A stretch of 30,284 nt of DNA, taken from a virus. Positions 1 to 7,912 of the stretch are shown one piece after another. A program made the translations under genes and the position numbers. Location: positions 1-30,284 of IMG/VR virus record IMGVR_UViG_3300027906_000088; one strand, written 5' to 3'. The notes under the pieces are model-generated. The model made no database searches and was not told the origin of the DNA. It was given only the letters and a program-made list of their open reading frames with translations. Each line of letters opens with the position of its first letter. Within the stretch, counting starts at the first letter, position 1.

Positions 1-1059
1 GTGACCAGTAACAGGATCAAGAGTGTAATAAGGGTCAATATAAACTTTATATTTACCATTTAAAACACCAGCGAAAGTGTTACCAGCATCATCAACTGCT
101 AAGTTCGTGTTCAACGCAGGAGCGTAGTCAAGAACACCAGCCATAGCTAGTGCAGATGCTACATCAGAAGAACAAAGGATAAAGTTACCTTTTCCTCTTC
201 TTGATTCTCTTGCAATTGTGTTGGCTTCTCTTTCAACATGGAAGAGCATACCTTTGAACTTCTCGACAGACCATCTACCAGAAGAATCCACATCTAAGTC
301 GAACCTACCAGCATTAGCAGTACCAGTTTGAGCACCAGTTTTTGCTTGAAGGTTAACTGTTCTTACTACTTCTCTGTTGATTTCCGCGAGGATTTCAGCA
401 GACAAGATGTTTGCAAGTTCAGTTTCAGCATCAAGACCATGAATTGCTTTAAGGTCTTGTGCAAGTTCGATTGTGTATTCTGCTTTAAGAGCTCTTGTCT
501 TTGCAGTTACAGTTGCTTTTTCGATAGTGAAAGCCATAGAAGCGAATGGGTTAGATGCTTCAACATCTCCCTTTGCTTCACCTGCAGCAGTCGTCATACC
601 AGTACCAGTTGCATAAGCAGCTGCATCACCAAATGGATCAGTACCTGCTTGTGTTCCAGCACCAGAGAAGTCTGAGTCTGCTTCGTTAAACATAGCTTCA
701 GTCATTGATAGTCTTGAAGTTGAATCGTTGTAACGGGCTTTCATTGCGAAAACTAACCCAGTAGGGCCAGTCATAGGTTGGACACCACAGATGTCATATG
801 CTACCAAGTTTGGAAGAGATCGTCTAACCAAAGAGATAAGAATCGGATCCCAGTTAGAAATTCCACCAGTTCCGTCACCCATTGCTGAGTTGGCAGGTGA
901 AGCTTCAGAGATATATCCTCTTTCTTCGTTTAAAGCTCTTTCTTGGTTTTCTAAAACTACAGAAGTAACGGCTCTTTTGTACGGATCACTGATCTCTGGG
1001 AGATCGGCGTGATTCAATACTGGCTGCCACTTTTCTTGTAAGGATTCTGACATAAACAT
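1..1059 (-). CDS. 23: Major capsid protein gp23 (3' end missing)
   Basis: This is the major head protein of T4-like phages, which builds the hexamers of the icosahedral shell and is trimmed by the gp21 protease after assembly. The reading frame is open for 353 codons from the ATG at 1059 to the window edge. T4 gp23 has 521 residues, so about one third is missing here. The N-terminus MFMSESLQEKW, the stretch YDICGVQPMTGPTGLVFAMK and the later RESRRGKGNFILCSSDVA are typical of gp23. A weak AGGA lies about 11 bases before the first ATG. The alternative ATG two codons later is further from it, so I kept the first. It is the last gene of the run 20-67-68-21-22-23, the T4 order. The call is strong on both sequence and position. 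Confidence 0.95.
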   Translation of the reverse strand, partial: MFMSESLQEKWQPVLNHADLPEISDPYKRAVTSVVLENQERALNEERGYISEASPANSAMGDGTGGISNWDPILISLVRRSLPNLVAYDICGVQPMTGPTGLVFAMKARYNDSTSRLSMTEAMFNEADSDFSGAGTQAGTDPFGDAAAYATGTGMTTAAGEAKGDVEASNPFASMAFTIEKATVTAKTRALKAEYTIELAQDLKAIHGLDAETELANILSAEILAEINREVVRTVNLQAKTGAQTGTANAGRFDLDVDSSGRWSVEKFKGMLFHVEREANTIARESRRGKGNFILCSSDVASALAMAGVLDYAPALNTNLAVDDAGNTFAGVLNGKYKVYIDPYYTLDPVTGH

Positions 1060-1090
1060 AATTGTGTGTTTCCTATTTTAGATTAACAAG

Positions 1091-1098
1091 TTTTTATA
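1091..1098 (-). promoter_or_regulatory. Probable late promoter for gene 23
   Basis: Read on the minus strand the box is TATAAAAA, one base from the T4 late box TATAAATA. It ends about 31 bases before the gene 23 ATG. The box sits inside a small inverted repeat (CAAGT at 1087-1091 and ACTTG at 1098-1102). T4 gene 23 also has its own strong late promoter. The call rests on motif and position. Confidence 0.5.
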
Positions 1099-1133
1099 CT
1101 TGAAAAGTTAATATTAAAAAAGTCAACCACTAA

Positions 1134-2450
1134 TTAAAGAGGTTTAACTTTTCCGATTGCGGCAGTGTAAGCAGCCATACTTGGGTCAAGATTCTCTTGA
1201 ATCTCAGTCGAAGTATTTTGTTCGCCGTTCTGCTCTACTATAGATTCTTCTAATTCCACTTTCTCTTTAGAGTCATTGAAATAAGATTCTTTTATAGTTT
1301 GTACTTGAGATTTATATTCGTCACCGAATTCTAAATCTTCAATAAGTTGTCCTAGTTTTTCAACTTGAGTTTCAGTTAAGTCACTGGACACTGATCTAAC
1401 CACTTCGTTTTTTACCATTTCTTCGTTAGAAGTTGACAAGTCGATGTTCTTAGATACTTCCTCGTTTAATTTAGACTCTAGGTCTTCAATTCTACCAGCA
1501 AGTTCGTCTACTACATCTAACTTCTCGTTAGGTACTTCAACATAGTGATCTTCAAACAAGTCTTTAAGACCTGTAATGAAATTTTCTGTGAGTTCGGATT
1601 TAAGTCCTCTCTCAATTGCAAGTTCGTTATCTTTAACCCACTCTTCTGCAACATAAGATAAGAAAGAATCTACTTTCTCTACTAGATCAGCCTTAACTTC
1701 TTCTGTTAATGATTTAACAGATTCGTTATTAGACTCTTCTAATGAAGTTTGTATTTCTTTTACCTTTGCTTGAACAGCAGCTTCAAAGATTGTTTTTGCC
1801 TTTGCTTGAAATTCTTCGGAAAGATCGTCTTCACCAGAAATAAGGGCTTCGATATCAGCAGACATGTCTACTTCAACTTCTTCCTTTTTGACTTTTTCGT
1901 CAACTTCATCATCAGACTCATCGTCTTCTGAATCATCTTCGTCATCGTCATCTTCTTCTTTGACTTTCTTTTCGGTTAATGCAGTTAAGGATTCCTTAAC
2001 AACATCTTCGTCCTCTGTTTTGAAATGTTCGGCTATTTTTCTTAAAAGGTCAGCTTTTGTAGACTCATCGACTTCTTCATCGTCTTCGTCTTCATCATCT
2101 TCGTCTTCTTCTTTTTTAACCATTTCAGCATAGAGGGATTTGATTTCTGCTTTTTCCAGACCTTTAAGGTGTTCAATCATAGAGCGAAGTGCTTCCATTT
2201 TGGTCATTTCTTCAACTACAACTTCTTCCTCATCAGACTCGACCTCTTCTTGCTTAGGAGCAACTTTGTCTCCACCATCTTTGTCGCCTTTACGCTTCTT
2301 AGAAGGTTTAGTTGCGTCTCCAGCTTTATCAACTGAAGCAACTGCTTTCTTAGGTGCATCTGAGTCTGGGGTTACAGCACCACTAGTTGTAGGTACAGGA
2401 GCTTTCGTTCCGTCCTCACTAATAGTTTCGTTTTGTATATCTTCTGACAT
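1134..2450 (-). CDS. 22: Prohead scaffold (core) protein gp22
   Basis: This is the internal scaffold of the prohead, on which gp23 assembles and which gp21 later degrades. The 438-aa protein is extremely acidic. It has a Ser/Thr/Pro/Lys-rich N-terminus (about residues 1-60), long Asp/Glu runs (about 110-200) broken by Lys clusters, then a helical, coiled-coil-like second half. It ends AAYTAAIGKVKPL, a hydrophobic tail of the kind gp22 proteins carry. T4 gp22 has 269 residues; the extra length is mostly the acidic stretches. It lies directly between genes 21 and 23, with its own late promoter at 2520 and an AGGGG ribosome site about 8 bases before the ATG. Sequence alone would only say acidic coiled-coil protein; context makes the call strong. 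Confidence 0.9.
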   Translation of the reverse strand: MSEDIQNETISEDGTKAPVPTTSGAVTPDSDAPKKAVASVDKAGDATKPSKKRKGDKDGGDKVAPKQEEVESDEEEVVVEEMTKMEALRSMIEHLKGLEKAEIKSLYAEMVKKEEDEDDEDEDDEEVDESTKADLLRKIAEHFKTEDEDVVKESLTALTEKKVKEEDDDDEDDSEDDESDDEVDEKVKKEEVEVDMSADIEALISGEDDLSEEFQAKAKTIFEAAVQAKVKEIQTSLEESNNESVKSLTEEVKADLVEKVDSFLSYVAEEWVKDNELAIERGLKSELTENFITGLKDLFEDHYVEVPNEKLDVVDELAGRIEDLESKLNEEVSKNIDLSTSNEEMVKNEVVRSVSSDLTETQVEKLGQLIEDLEFGDEYKSQVQTIKESYFNDSKEKVELEESIVEQNGEQNTSTEIQENLDPSMAAYTAAIGKVKPL

Positions 2451-2490
2451 ATCTATTTTCCCCTAAATAAAATCCTACTTATTTTAAAAC

Positions 2491-2511
2491 AAGAACGAAT
2501 AATTCGTTCTT
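2491..2511 (-). promoter_or_regulatory. Inverted repeat in the gene 22 leader
   Basis: Two perfect 10-base arms (AAGAACGAAT and ATTCGTTCTT) flank a single central base. As RNA this gives a 9-bp stem with a 3-nt loop, followed on the minus strand by GTTTT. It starts about 9 bases after the late promoter box at 2520, so late transcripts would begin almost at the stem. It could be a 5' stabilising hairpin for gene 22 mRNA, or a terminator for read-through from gene 21, which ends at 2532. Confidence 0.55.
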
Positions 2512-2519
2512 TCGAGTAG

Positions 2520-2527
2520 TATTTATA
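2520..2527 (-). promoter_or_regulatory. Late promoter for gene 22
   Basis: On the minus strand this reads exactly TATAAATA, the T4 late promoter box, in the gap between genes 21 and 22 and about 70 bases before the gene 22 ATG. The downstream bases CTACTCG nearly repeat those at the 28421 promoter (CTACTTG). T4 gene 22 is also late-transcribed. Confidence 0.75.
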
Positions 2528-2531
2528 AGTT

Positions 2532-3185
2532 TTATAATTTTGAGAAGAAGTCAGACATAATCTGAAACTTTTTCTCACTTAAATGACGCTGTTTTGTTTG
2601 TCGAATCTGACTTTTCCAAGACTCGATCTGTTTCGCTTTAAATATTCCGTTCTCTTGAACCCACTCTACACCTTCCATGATACCATCTACGAAGGCATCT
2701 GGTGCAGAAGGGTCTGCAACGATATCAGCTGCGGTAGCAAGCATGAAGTCGTCTTGGACATATTGAGCACTTCCTTTTTGTTCTATTGAACCCATACCCC
2801 TACTGGACACGCCTAGTTTTGCACCATCATTCAACAGTCCTTCCACTATTTTCCCCATTGGAGTAGAGAGAATCTTTGCCTTACCGACAAAATTATTCTT
2901 GCCATCTTCTTTAAGATCAGTTATCAAGTGTGATACCCTCTCTAAATTGATGGTTGGGCCTTCTGGATGACCCAGTTCCCCATATGCTCTTTTTTTATTT
3001 ACGAATTCCTTATTATATCGTTTTACCTCTTTTCTCATCGTTTCCATAGGGTAAACACGACCATTTCTGTTCTTAATGTTCGCTTGAAGGAAAACTCCTT
3101 CGATATATTGTTCTTTTTTACCAGACTTGGTAGTCTCTGTGATTAAACTTACTTCATCACAACTTGATTCTGACATTAAAAACAT
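2532..3185 (-). CDS. 21: Prohead maturation protease gp21
   Basis: This is the serine protease of the T4-like prohead core. It cleaves scaffold and capsid proteins before DNA packaging. The 217 residues match T4 gp21 (212). Family signatures visible are GELGHPEGP, with the likely catalytic histidine at residue 73, and LGVSSRGMGS, with the likely nucleophile at serine 127 or 128. The preceding NGRVYP motif is also typical. The start MFLMSES is chosen because AAGGAG lies 6 bases before that ATG; the next in-frame ATG, at residue 4, is too far from it. The N-terminus and leader resemble those of gene 23. It lies between the prohead core genes and scaffold gene 22, as in T4. Confidence 0.93.
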   Translation of the reverse strand: MFLMSESSCDEVSLITETTKSGKKEQYIEGVFLQANIKNRNGRVYPMETMRKEVKRYNKEFVNKKRAYGELGHPEGPTINLERVSHLITDLKEDGKNNFVGKAKILSTPMGKIVEGLLNDGAKLGVSSRGMGSIEQKGSAQYVQDDFMLATAADIVADPSAPDAFVDGIMEGVEWVQENGIFKAKQIESWKSQIRQTKQRHLSEKKFQIMSDFFSKL

Positions 3186-3196
3186 AATTGTCTCCT

Positions 3197-3550
3197 TTAC
3201 TTAATCTCGTGAACCTTTTCTTCTGGTTCATTATAGGACTGATTACCAACCAATCCAGTTGAGAACCCCAAAGTGTCCTCAATGTTAAACTGTTCTATAA
3301 ACTCATCGAGGTCTTCACCTAATAATGCAAGTAGTTGTTTTGCATTCTTTCGTGCCTCTTTCTCACTTTTGTAGATTGCAAGTTCATTTCCATCTACATA
3401 GACCTTGAACTTACTTCCTTTTTTAGAAATAACTATAGGTACTCTCTTCCCCTTAGAACCTTTCTCAAAATAAGAATCTACCTCTTTCTCTCCACGAGGT
3501 AGTTTAAACTTGGCTTCGTCTAAAGACTTAACTAGTTCCTTGAACTTCAT
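3197..3550 (-). CDS. 68: Probable prohead core protein gp68
   Basis: The 117-aa protein is charged. The N-terminal half is Lys-rich and probably forms beta strands (RVPIVISKKGSKFKVYVDGN), and a helical, acidic C-terminal part follows. In T4 the small core genes 67 and 68 lie between portal gene 20 and protease gene 21, and this gene takes the second place. Its start overlaps the end of the preceding gene by 23 bases, which suggests translational coupling. T4 gp68 has 141 residues. The assignment is mainly by position and size; I cannot point to a diagnostic motif, so a lineage-specific core protein in the same slot is possible. Confidence 0.6.
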   Translation of the reverse strand: MKFKELVKSLDEAKFKLPRGEKEVDSYFEKGSKGKRVPIVISKKGSKFKVYVDGNELAIYKSEKEARKNAKQLLALLGEDLDEFIEQFNIEDTLGFSTGLVGNQSYNEPEEKVHEIK

Positions 3551-3713
3551 CAGTGCCTTTCTCCATCCAATTCATCTGGATATCCAATCTCTTCTGATCG
3601 ATAGCTTCTTTTTGTTTATCTACCATTGCAGCTTGGAATGATGCAGATGCATCAACCATGTCTCCAGACTCTACTGAATTTATAAGTTTAGTGATATTTT
3701 CGTTATTTGCCAT
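3528..3713 (-). CDS. 67: Prohead core protein gp67
   Basis: A 61-aa helical protein that would be part of the prohead inner core and is needed for correct head shape in T4. The N-terminal pattern (LINSVESGDMVDASASFQAA, then KQKEAIDQKRLDIQMNW) matches the layout of T4 gp67, whose N-terminal half has the same short-helix/loop/helix pattern with a ...FAEAM... core. The acidic tail of T4 gp67 is largely absent, which explains the shorter length (T4: 80). A TCTCC on the plus strand (GGAGA on the coding strand) gives a ribosome site before the ATG. It lies just after portal gene 20, as in T4. Confidence 0.75.
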   Translation of the reverse strand: MANNENITKLINSVESGDMVDASASFQAAMVDKQKEAIDQKRLDIQMNWMEKGTDEVQGTS

Positions 3714-3739
3714 AATATTTTAGTCTCCAAAATTTGGTT

Positions 3740-5269
3740 CTAATAGTCGAGGTCGTCTCCTTCCCCATCGTCATTTTCTTTATTCTTTTCAATTTCTTTA
3801 TCAATTTGTACAATCTCTTCTTCGGATTGTCTAAGAATATTCTTCCTTATCCAGTTGGTTGAGTAGTATTTACCTACATACTCATCCATCTCTCTAAGAG
3901 TTGATACCCTTTCTCTGTAGATTTCAGCATCCTTCATTTCTACAAAGTGTGAGTCTTTCTGGAAGTCAAAACTAATCTCTTCTTTTATTTCTTCCCATTC
4001 TTCGGTAGTTATTATACCTTTAAGAACTAATTGAGTTCTTAGAATGTCCAAGAATAAGTTAGAGAACTTATGTCTTAACTTGTCCACAAACCTAGAGAAC
4101 TTCACTTCGTCTCTAGTGATCTCACTTGTTCTACCTAATGAGAACTGTTGATCTGACTCTAATCTACTAATAGGCACATTAAGTGCTTTGTATAGTTTCT
4201 TCTGGAAATAGATTATATCTTCTATCTCCCCTAGATTCTGTCCGCCTGGCAGAGTAGTTATCTCTGTTCCTCTACCACCTTCCCTTCTAGGCAACCAGAA
4301 ATCTTCTAACATACTCATATGTCTTCGATCATCTCTGATTTCCCCTGTGTCAGCATTGTAGACTAGTTTGTTCTTGTACCTAGTCATTGTATCTTGTAGA
4401 TACTGTTCTGCCTTCACCTTCGGAAGATTCCCTACATCTATATAGAAAATTCTTCGTTCTGGGGCTCTTGATATCCTGTAGATAACAAGTGCATCTTCCA
4501 TCATCTGTAATTGATTACCAGCCTTTAATGCTTTATGTAAATAACCAATTATCTGAGTTCGACTTGCATCCATCATTCCAGATGTAGTCATTACTATTGC
4601 ATCCTTAGAGATTTTTAACATCTGTTGGTTACTAGAACCAGTCTTGTCAAACCCTGCGTCTGCAAAGTGGAAGTATTCTTCAACATGGTCGATTATTTCG
4701 ACCCCTGTTTTGTCGTCCTTCTTCTTATGGACTTCCCTAATCTTTTTGATCTTCATTGGGTCGATATATCTCAACCCTTGAATACCCTTCTTAGGATTAC
4801 CCTTTTCAGTAAGTAAATGGAAGTACATCCTACCATCTACATACCACTTTCTGAAAATATCCCCACCCATGTGATTAAATCTCAACATGGAGAGGACATC
4901 CCCAAATTCTGACCTTATAGTGGACTTAATGGATTCTGATAATTCTGGAACTCTATCCAGATTAATCCCAACAGGATTGTCGAGATCGTTGACGGAAATT
5001 GCCTCATGAACTACATCATCAATAGCTGCATCTACTTCTGGAATGAGTGACATTGCACGATATCTTTGAATGAGGTCAACCTCACTCTTGATAGCACCTT
5101 CCATGTCAATATATTGACCAAGTGCCATTCCACCAGCAAACTGACTACCAGATGGTGATGCTTCAATTACTTGAGCACCATCATCGTTCAGAGGGGCCAC
5201 AAAAGAAGGTGCATTCTTTTGTTCAGCCTTCTCTTTCTTCCGATTTATTTCAAATCCAAATATGTCCAT
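3740..5269 (-). CDS. 20: Portal vertex protein gp20
   Basis: The dodecameric portal protein through which DNA is packaged and to which the neck and tail attach. The 509 residues compare with 524 in T4. Recognisable segments are the VDLIQRYRAMSLIPEVDAAI region, the wing/stem part (IYRISRAPERRIFYIDVGNL, then MTRYKNKLVYNADTGEIRDD), the tunnel-loop region MLEDFWLPRREGGRGTEITT, and SRLESDQQFSLGRTSEITRD. All are hallmark gp20 stretches used in marine myovirus surveys. The C-terminus is acidic. No good ribosome site precedes the ATG at 5269, and a late promoter-like box lies only 7 bases upstream of it. There is no other in-frame ATG nearby, so I kept this start. Confidence 0.95.
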   Translation of the reverse strand: MDIFGFEINRKKEKAEQKNAPSFVAPLNDDGAQVIEASPSGSQFAGGMALGQYIDMEGAIKSEVDLIQRYRAMSLIPEVDAAIDDVVHEAISVNDLDNPVGINLDRVPELSESIKSTIRSEFGDVLSMLRFNHMGGDIFRKWYVDGRMYFHLLTEKGNPKKGIQGLRYIDPMKIKKIREVHKKKDDKTGVEIIDHVEEYFHFADAGFDKTGSSNQQMLKISKDAIVMTTSGMMDASRTQIIGYLHKALKAGNQLQMMEDALVIYRISRAPERRIFYIDVGNLPKVKAEQYLQDTMTRYKNKLVYNADTGEIRDDRRHMSMLEDFWLPRREGGRGTEITTLPGGQNLGEIEDIIYFQKKLYKALNVPISRLESDQQFSLGRTSEITRDEVKFSRFVDKLRHKFSNLFLDILRTQLVLKGIITTEEWEEIKEEISFDFQKDSHFVEMKDAEIYRERVSTLREMDEYVGKYYSTNWIRKNILRQSEEEIVQIDKEIEKNKENDDGEGDDLDY

Positions 5270-5276
5270 AATAAAG

Positions 5277-5283
5277 TATTTAG
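5277..5283 (-). promoter_or_regulatory. Possible late promoter close to gene 20 start
   Basis: On the minus strand it reads CTAAATACT, the same extended form as the box at 14324. Only 7 bases separate CTAAATA from the gene 20 ATG, so a transcript starting about 6 bases downstream would have practically no leader. It could be a real promoter giving a leaderless mRNA, or a chance match in an AT-rich gap. Confidence 0.4.
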
Positions 5284-5297
5284 GTCACTCGAAAAGT

Positions 5298-5315
5298 ACA
5301 GTTTAATTAAACTGT
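5298..5315 (-). terminator. 18-base perfect palindrome at the end of gene 19
   Basis: ACAGTTTAATTAAACTGT is a perfect palindrome that includes the gene 19 stop codon (5307-5309). On the minus strand it is followed by ACTTTTC. As RNA it forms about a 7-bp stem with a 4-nt loop. It may be a weak terminator or a 3'-end stabilising hairpin between the sheath/tube genes and gene 20. The stem is AT-rich, so termination strength is doubtful. Confidence 0.45.
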
Positions 5316-5801
5316 TCTTTCAAAATGACTGTAAGTAAATGTAATATCGTAAGTCTGTACTTCTTCTGTATCCATGTCAAGTGCAATTGCACCTAAGTTA
5401 GTAGGGAACATGTTGTAGAACTCATAAGTTGCTAAAACACTGTCATCCCTGTGAAGTTGAGAAACAGACGCACGAGATACTAGATAGTCGAGTTCAGTTG
5501 CACCTGTACCTGCGTCTCTATCTATAATTTCACTCATCCAATTTTCTATACCTGTTCTGATTGAAAAGTCAACATCATTTATAACTGTAACTGTCCAGTC
5601 TTCATAAGTTCTTTCTCCAGCAAGTTTAAGAGTTGCACCCCTAAATTTACTTTCGATGATCCCTATTGCCTCAGTTGGTATTCCAGCAGTCTTCACTAAG
5701 AATTCTACTTTATCACCAACACGAGGTATAAAGACTTTGAACCTATTTGAACGAACACCACCAGCAGTTAGTTGAGCTTTAAATTGATCTATTGTTGCCA
5801 T
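5307..5801 (-). CDS. 19: Tail tube protein gp19
   Basis: The subunit of the inner tail tube, stacked as hexameric rings inside the contractile sheath. The 164 residues match T4 gp19 (163). The N-terminus (MATIDQFKAQLTAGGVRSNRF), the segment VKTAGIPTEAIGIIESKFRG and the stretch LAGERTYEDWTVTVINDVDF are typical of T4-like tube proteins. The closing YDITFTYSHFERT is the usual C-terminal strand. It follows sheath gene 18 by about ten bases, so the two are probably on one late transcript started at 7887. Confidence 0.95.
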   Translation of the reverse strand: MATIDQFKAQLTAGGVRSNRFKVFIPRVGDKVEFLVKTAGIPTEAIGIIESKFRGATLKLAGERTYEDWTVTVINDVDFSIRTGIENWMSEIIDRDAGTGATELDYLVSRASVSQLHRDDSVLATYEFYNMFPTNLGAIALDMDTEEVQTYDITFTYSHFERTV

Positions 5802-5811
5802 TTTTTACTCC

Positions 5812-7815
5812 CTAGCTCCCAGCTAATGTGTTAGTCGCACCATAAACTTCTTCAAACTGTACTCCAGACCTTGCAGCCACAAAGTTAAGTGTAATGAAGT
5901 TGATTGACTTATTAGGTTTAACGAAAATTGATGCTTGGAATTGGTTAGCATCGATGATTGCCTGTGTGTTGTTTGTTTCATCACAAACCACTTGGAAATC
6001 TACGACACCTCTTCGTCCTTGCACCGCCCTTAAGAAAGGTTCAATTGTTGCTCTAAAGTTTGCTCTTGTGAATGCATCATTGAATTCAAAGAGTTGGAAC
6101 TTGGCAGCAGTTGAGATTGCTTTCTCTAATACGATGAATAATCTTCGTACATTGATTCTATCAAATGCACTTGGAGAACTCAACATTGTTTTGTCTCCAA
6201 ACAATACTGTTCCCTCGCCTGGGAATGTTACTACTGGGTTAACTCTCTTCTTGTATAGTTCGTCCCTTTCTGCTTGATTAGGATTGAATGCAAGTTTAGT
6301 TACTCCAAAGTATTGACCTCTGCTGAATCCTGCTGGTGAATACCACGCATCTCTAACTAGATCAGTTCTAGCCATGAGTCCCGCAGTTGATCCACTTGCT
6401 GGAATGTAGCAGTATTGGTCGTTATACTTGTCGTAAAGATATAACCATGTAGAGTCCATAATTGCATATGAACTTGATGTAATAGTGTTTGCTAGTGTTA
6501 CGATGTCCACTTGCTCAGAACCTATGTTATTGACAACATCTGCTCGTCTCGGAGATGCAACCACGATACAATCTTTTCTTGACTCGGCAATGGTTATTAG
6601 ATTGTTAATGTGTGTTGTTGCTTCTGAGACTGTAGAACTGTCAACCCCACTTCCATTGTCGGCATTATTAGGGCCTGCAATTAAGAAGTCTACATCTAGT
6701 GTTTCTGCATCACCCAAATAAGTTGTGTAAGCAGTGTTCTTCTGTGCTGTTGTTGGATTTCTACCATCGTCTCCGTTAGTAAGACTATTAGTGACTGGTA
6801 AACTGTGTGTACTGAAAGTACGACCAGAACCAGAGTTTTGTAAAGTTACCCCACATGTAGATAGGTTAGTGTTGTGATCTAACCATAAAATATAACTAGA
6901 TTGATTTCTAGTTACATCTCTGTAGTAGTTGCCTGCACCAAAAGAATCTTTTGCATCACTTGCTTTAGAAAGACCAGTAAAAGTCTCAAGGATTTCTCCA
7001 ACTTGACCTGTTATTGACCCATCTTCGTCTACTACAACAATATGCATCTCATCAAGAGTTGCACCTTTACTTGTTGCATTAGGTGATGTGCCAGGGGCTA
7101 TATCAAAAATAGATGCATATTCCCATTCTCTGGAAACATTGACACCACTTCCTACCGCCACCTGTATTTTTTTAGTAGAATCTGAAGCCATAGCAATGGT
7201 TAGGTCACCAGCACCTGTCGAACCAGAATCAAATGCAATAGCACTAACTTGGTAGACACTTGTGTCTCCCGCGATAGTTACTTTATCTCCTACAACGAAC
7301 TTCTCAGCTAGAGTAACACCAATACTGGAGTCACCAACACTTGAAGTTGCATTTGTAGTAGTTACACTTGCTTCTGAAAAAGCAGCTGAACCAGAACACA
7401 TTGAAACTTTCAAACTATTACCTAAGTCACCAGCGTATTTAGCACACCAGTCCCCTACAGTACCACTTCCATCAGAGTAAGTCTCAAACCAGTGAGTATC
7501 ATTTTTTACTAATAGTCCAGATGCACCAGTTGTTGCATTAAGCAAGTTTGTGGTATTTGCACGAACAACTTTTATATTATTAGCATACTTTAAGAAAGAT
7601 GCAACACTATAGAAATGTTCTCTGGATGTATTAGTATCTGATGGTTCACCAAATACTTGAGCTAATCCTTTTTCAGAGGTTATAGTTCTAACTTCATCAA
7701 CTGGGCCCCAACTAAAGTGACCAGCATATCCACCTGTTGAAGTGGAAACCGCTGGGACTACATTGGTAACATCTATTTCTTTTACCTGTACGCCAGGTGA
7801 TACTTGAAATGCCAT
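5812..7815 (-). CDS. 18: Contractile tail sheath protein gp18
   Basis: The sheath subunit that contracts on infection. The 667 residues compare with 659 in T4. The N-terminal linker strand MAFQVSPGVQVKEIDVT is followed by the Gly-rich GYAGHFSWGPVDEV region. The C-terminal domain carries the conserved NPVVTFPGEGTVLFGDKTM, FDRINVRRLFIVLEKAI and RANFRATIEPFLRAVQGRRG stretches. It ends with the linker strand ITLNFVAARSGVQFEEVYGA that docks on neighbouring subunits. The middle part (about residues 120-260) is Ser/Thr/Gly-rich and is the usual variable, surface-exposed domain. A GGGAG ribosome site precedes the ATG. It has its own late promoter-like box at 7887, separating it from the amt/oxygenase insert. 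Confidence 0.96.
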   Translation of the reverse strand: MAFQVSPGVQVKEIDVTNVVPAVSTSTGGYAGHFSWGPVDEVRTITSEKGLAQVFGEPSDTNTSREHFYSVASFLKYANNIKVVRANTTNLLNATTGASGLLVKNDTHWFETYSDGSGTVGDWCAKYAGDLGNSLKVSMCSGSAAFSEASVTTTNATSSVGDSSIGVTLAEKFVVGDKVTIAGDTSVYQVSAIAFDSGSTGAGDLTIAMASDSTKKIQVAVGSGVNVSREWEYASIFDIAPGTSPNATSKGATLDEMHIVVVDEDGSITGQVGEILETFTGLSKASDAKDSFGAGNYYRDVTRNQSSYILWLDHNTNLSTCGVTLQNSGSGRTFSTHSLPVTNSLTNGDDGRNPTTAQKNTAYTTYLGDAETLDVDFLIAGPNNADNGSGVDSSTVSEATTHINNLITIAESRKDCIVVASPRRADVVNNIGSEQVDIVTLANTITSSSYAIMDSTWLYLYDKYNDQYCYIPASGSTAGLMARTDLVRDAWYSPAGFSRGQYFGVTKLAFNPNQAERDELYKKRVNPVVTFPGEGTVLFGDKTMLSSPSAFDRINVRRLFIVLEKAISTAAKFQLFEFNDAFTRANFRATIEPFLRAVQGRRGVVDFQVVCDETNNTQAIIDANQFQASIFVKPNKSINFITLNFVAARSGVQFEEVYGATNTLAGS

Positions 7816-7886
7816 GTTAGTTTATCTCCCAAAATGTGATTGTTAACATTAATTGCCGAACCAAATTATTTTAATTCGTCATAATC

Positions 7887-7893
7887 TATTTAG
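7887..7893 (-). promoter_or_regulatory. Probable late promoter for genes 18-19
   Basis: CTAAATA on the minus strand, followed by GATTATG, about 72 bases before the gene 18 ATG in a 97-base gap. The match to the T4-type late box is 7 of 8 (ACTAAATA against TATAAATA). Its place before the abundantly needed sheath and tube genes supports it. Confidence 0.5.
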
Positions 7894-7912
7894 TATTCTT
7901 GCATTCTACACT

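Noticed and set aside
328-1012. Plus-strand frames opposite gene 23
   Set aside because: Composition is unlike a real protein (many Cys/Phe/Ser), and the conserved capsid gene explains the region.
1864-2133. Plus-strand frame rich in serine opposite gene 22
   Set aside because: It is the reverse reading of the Asp/Glu codon runs of the scaffold gene and has no ribosome site.
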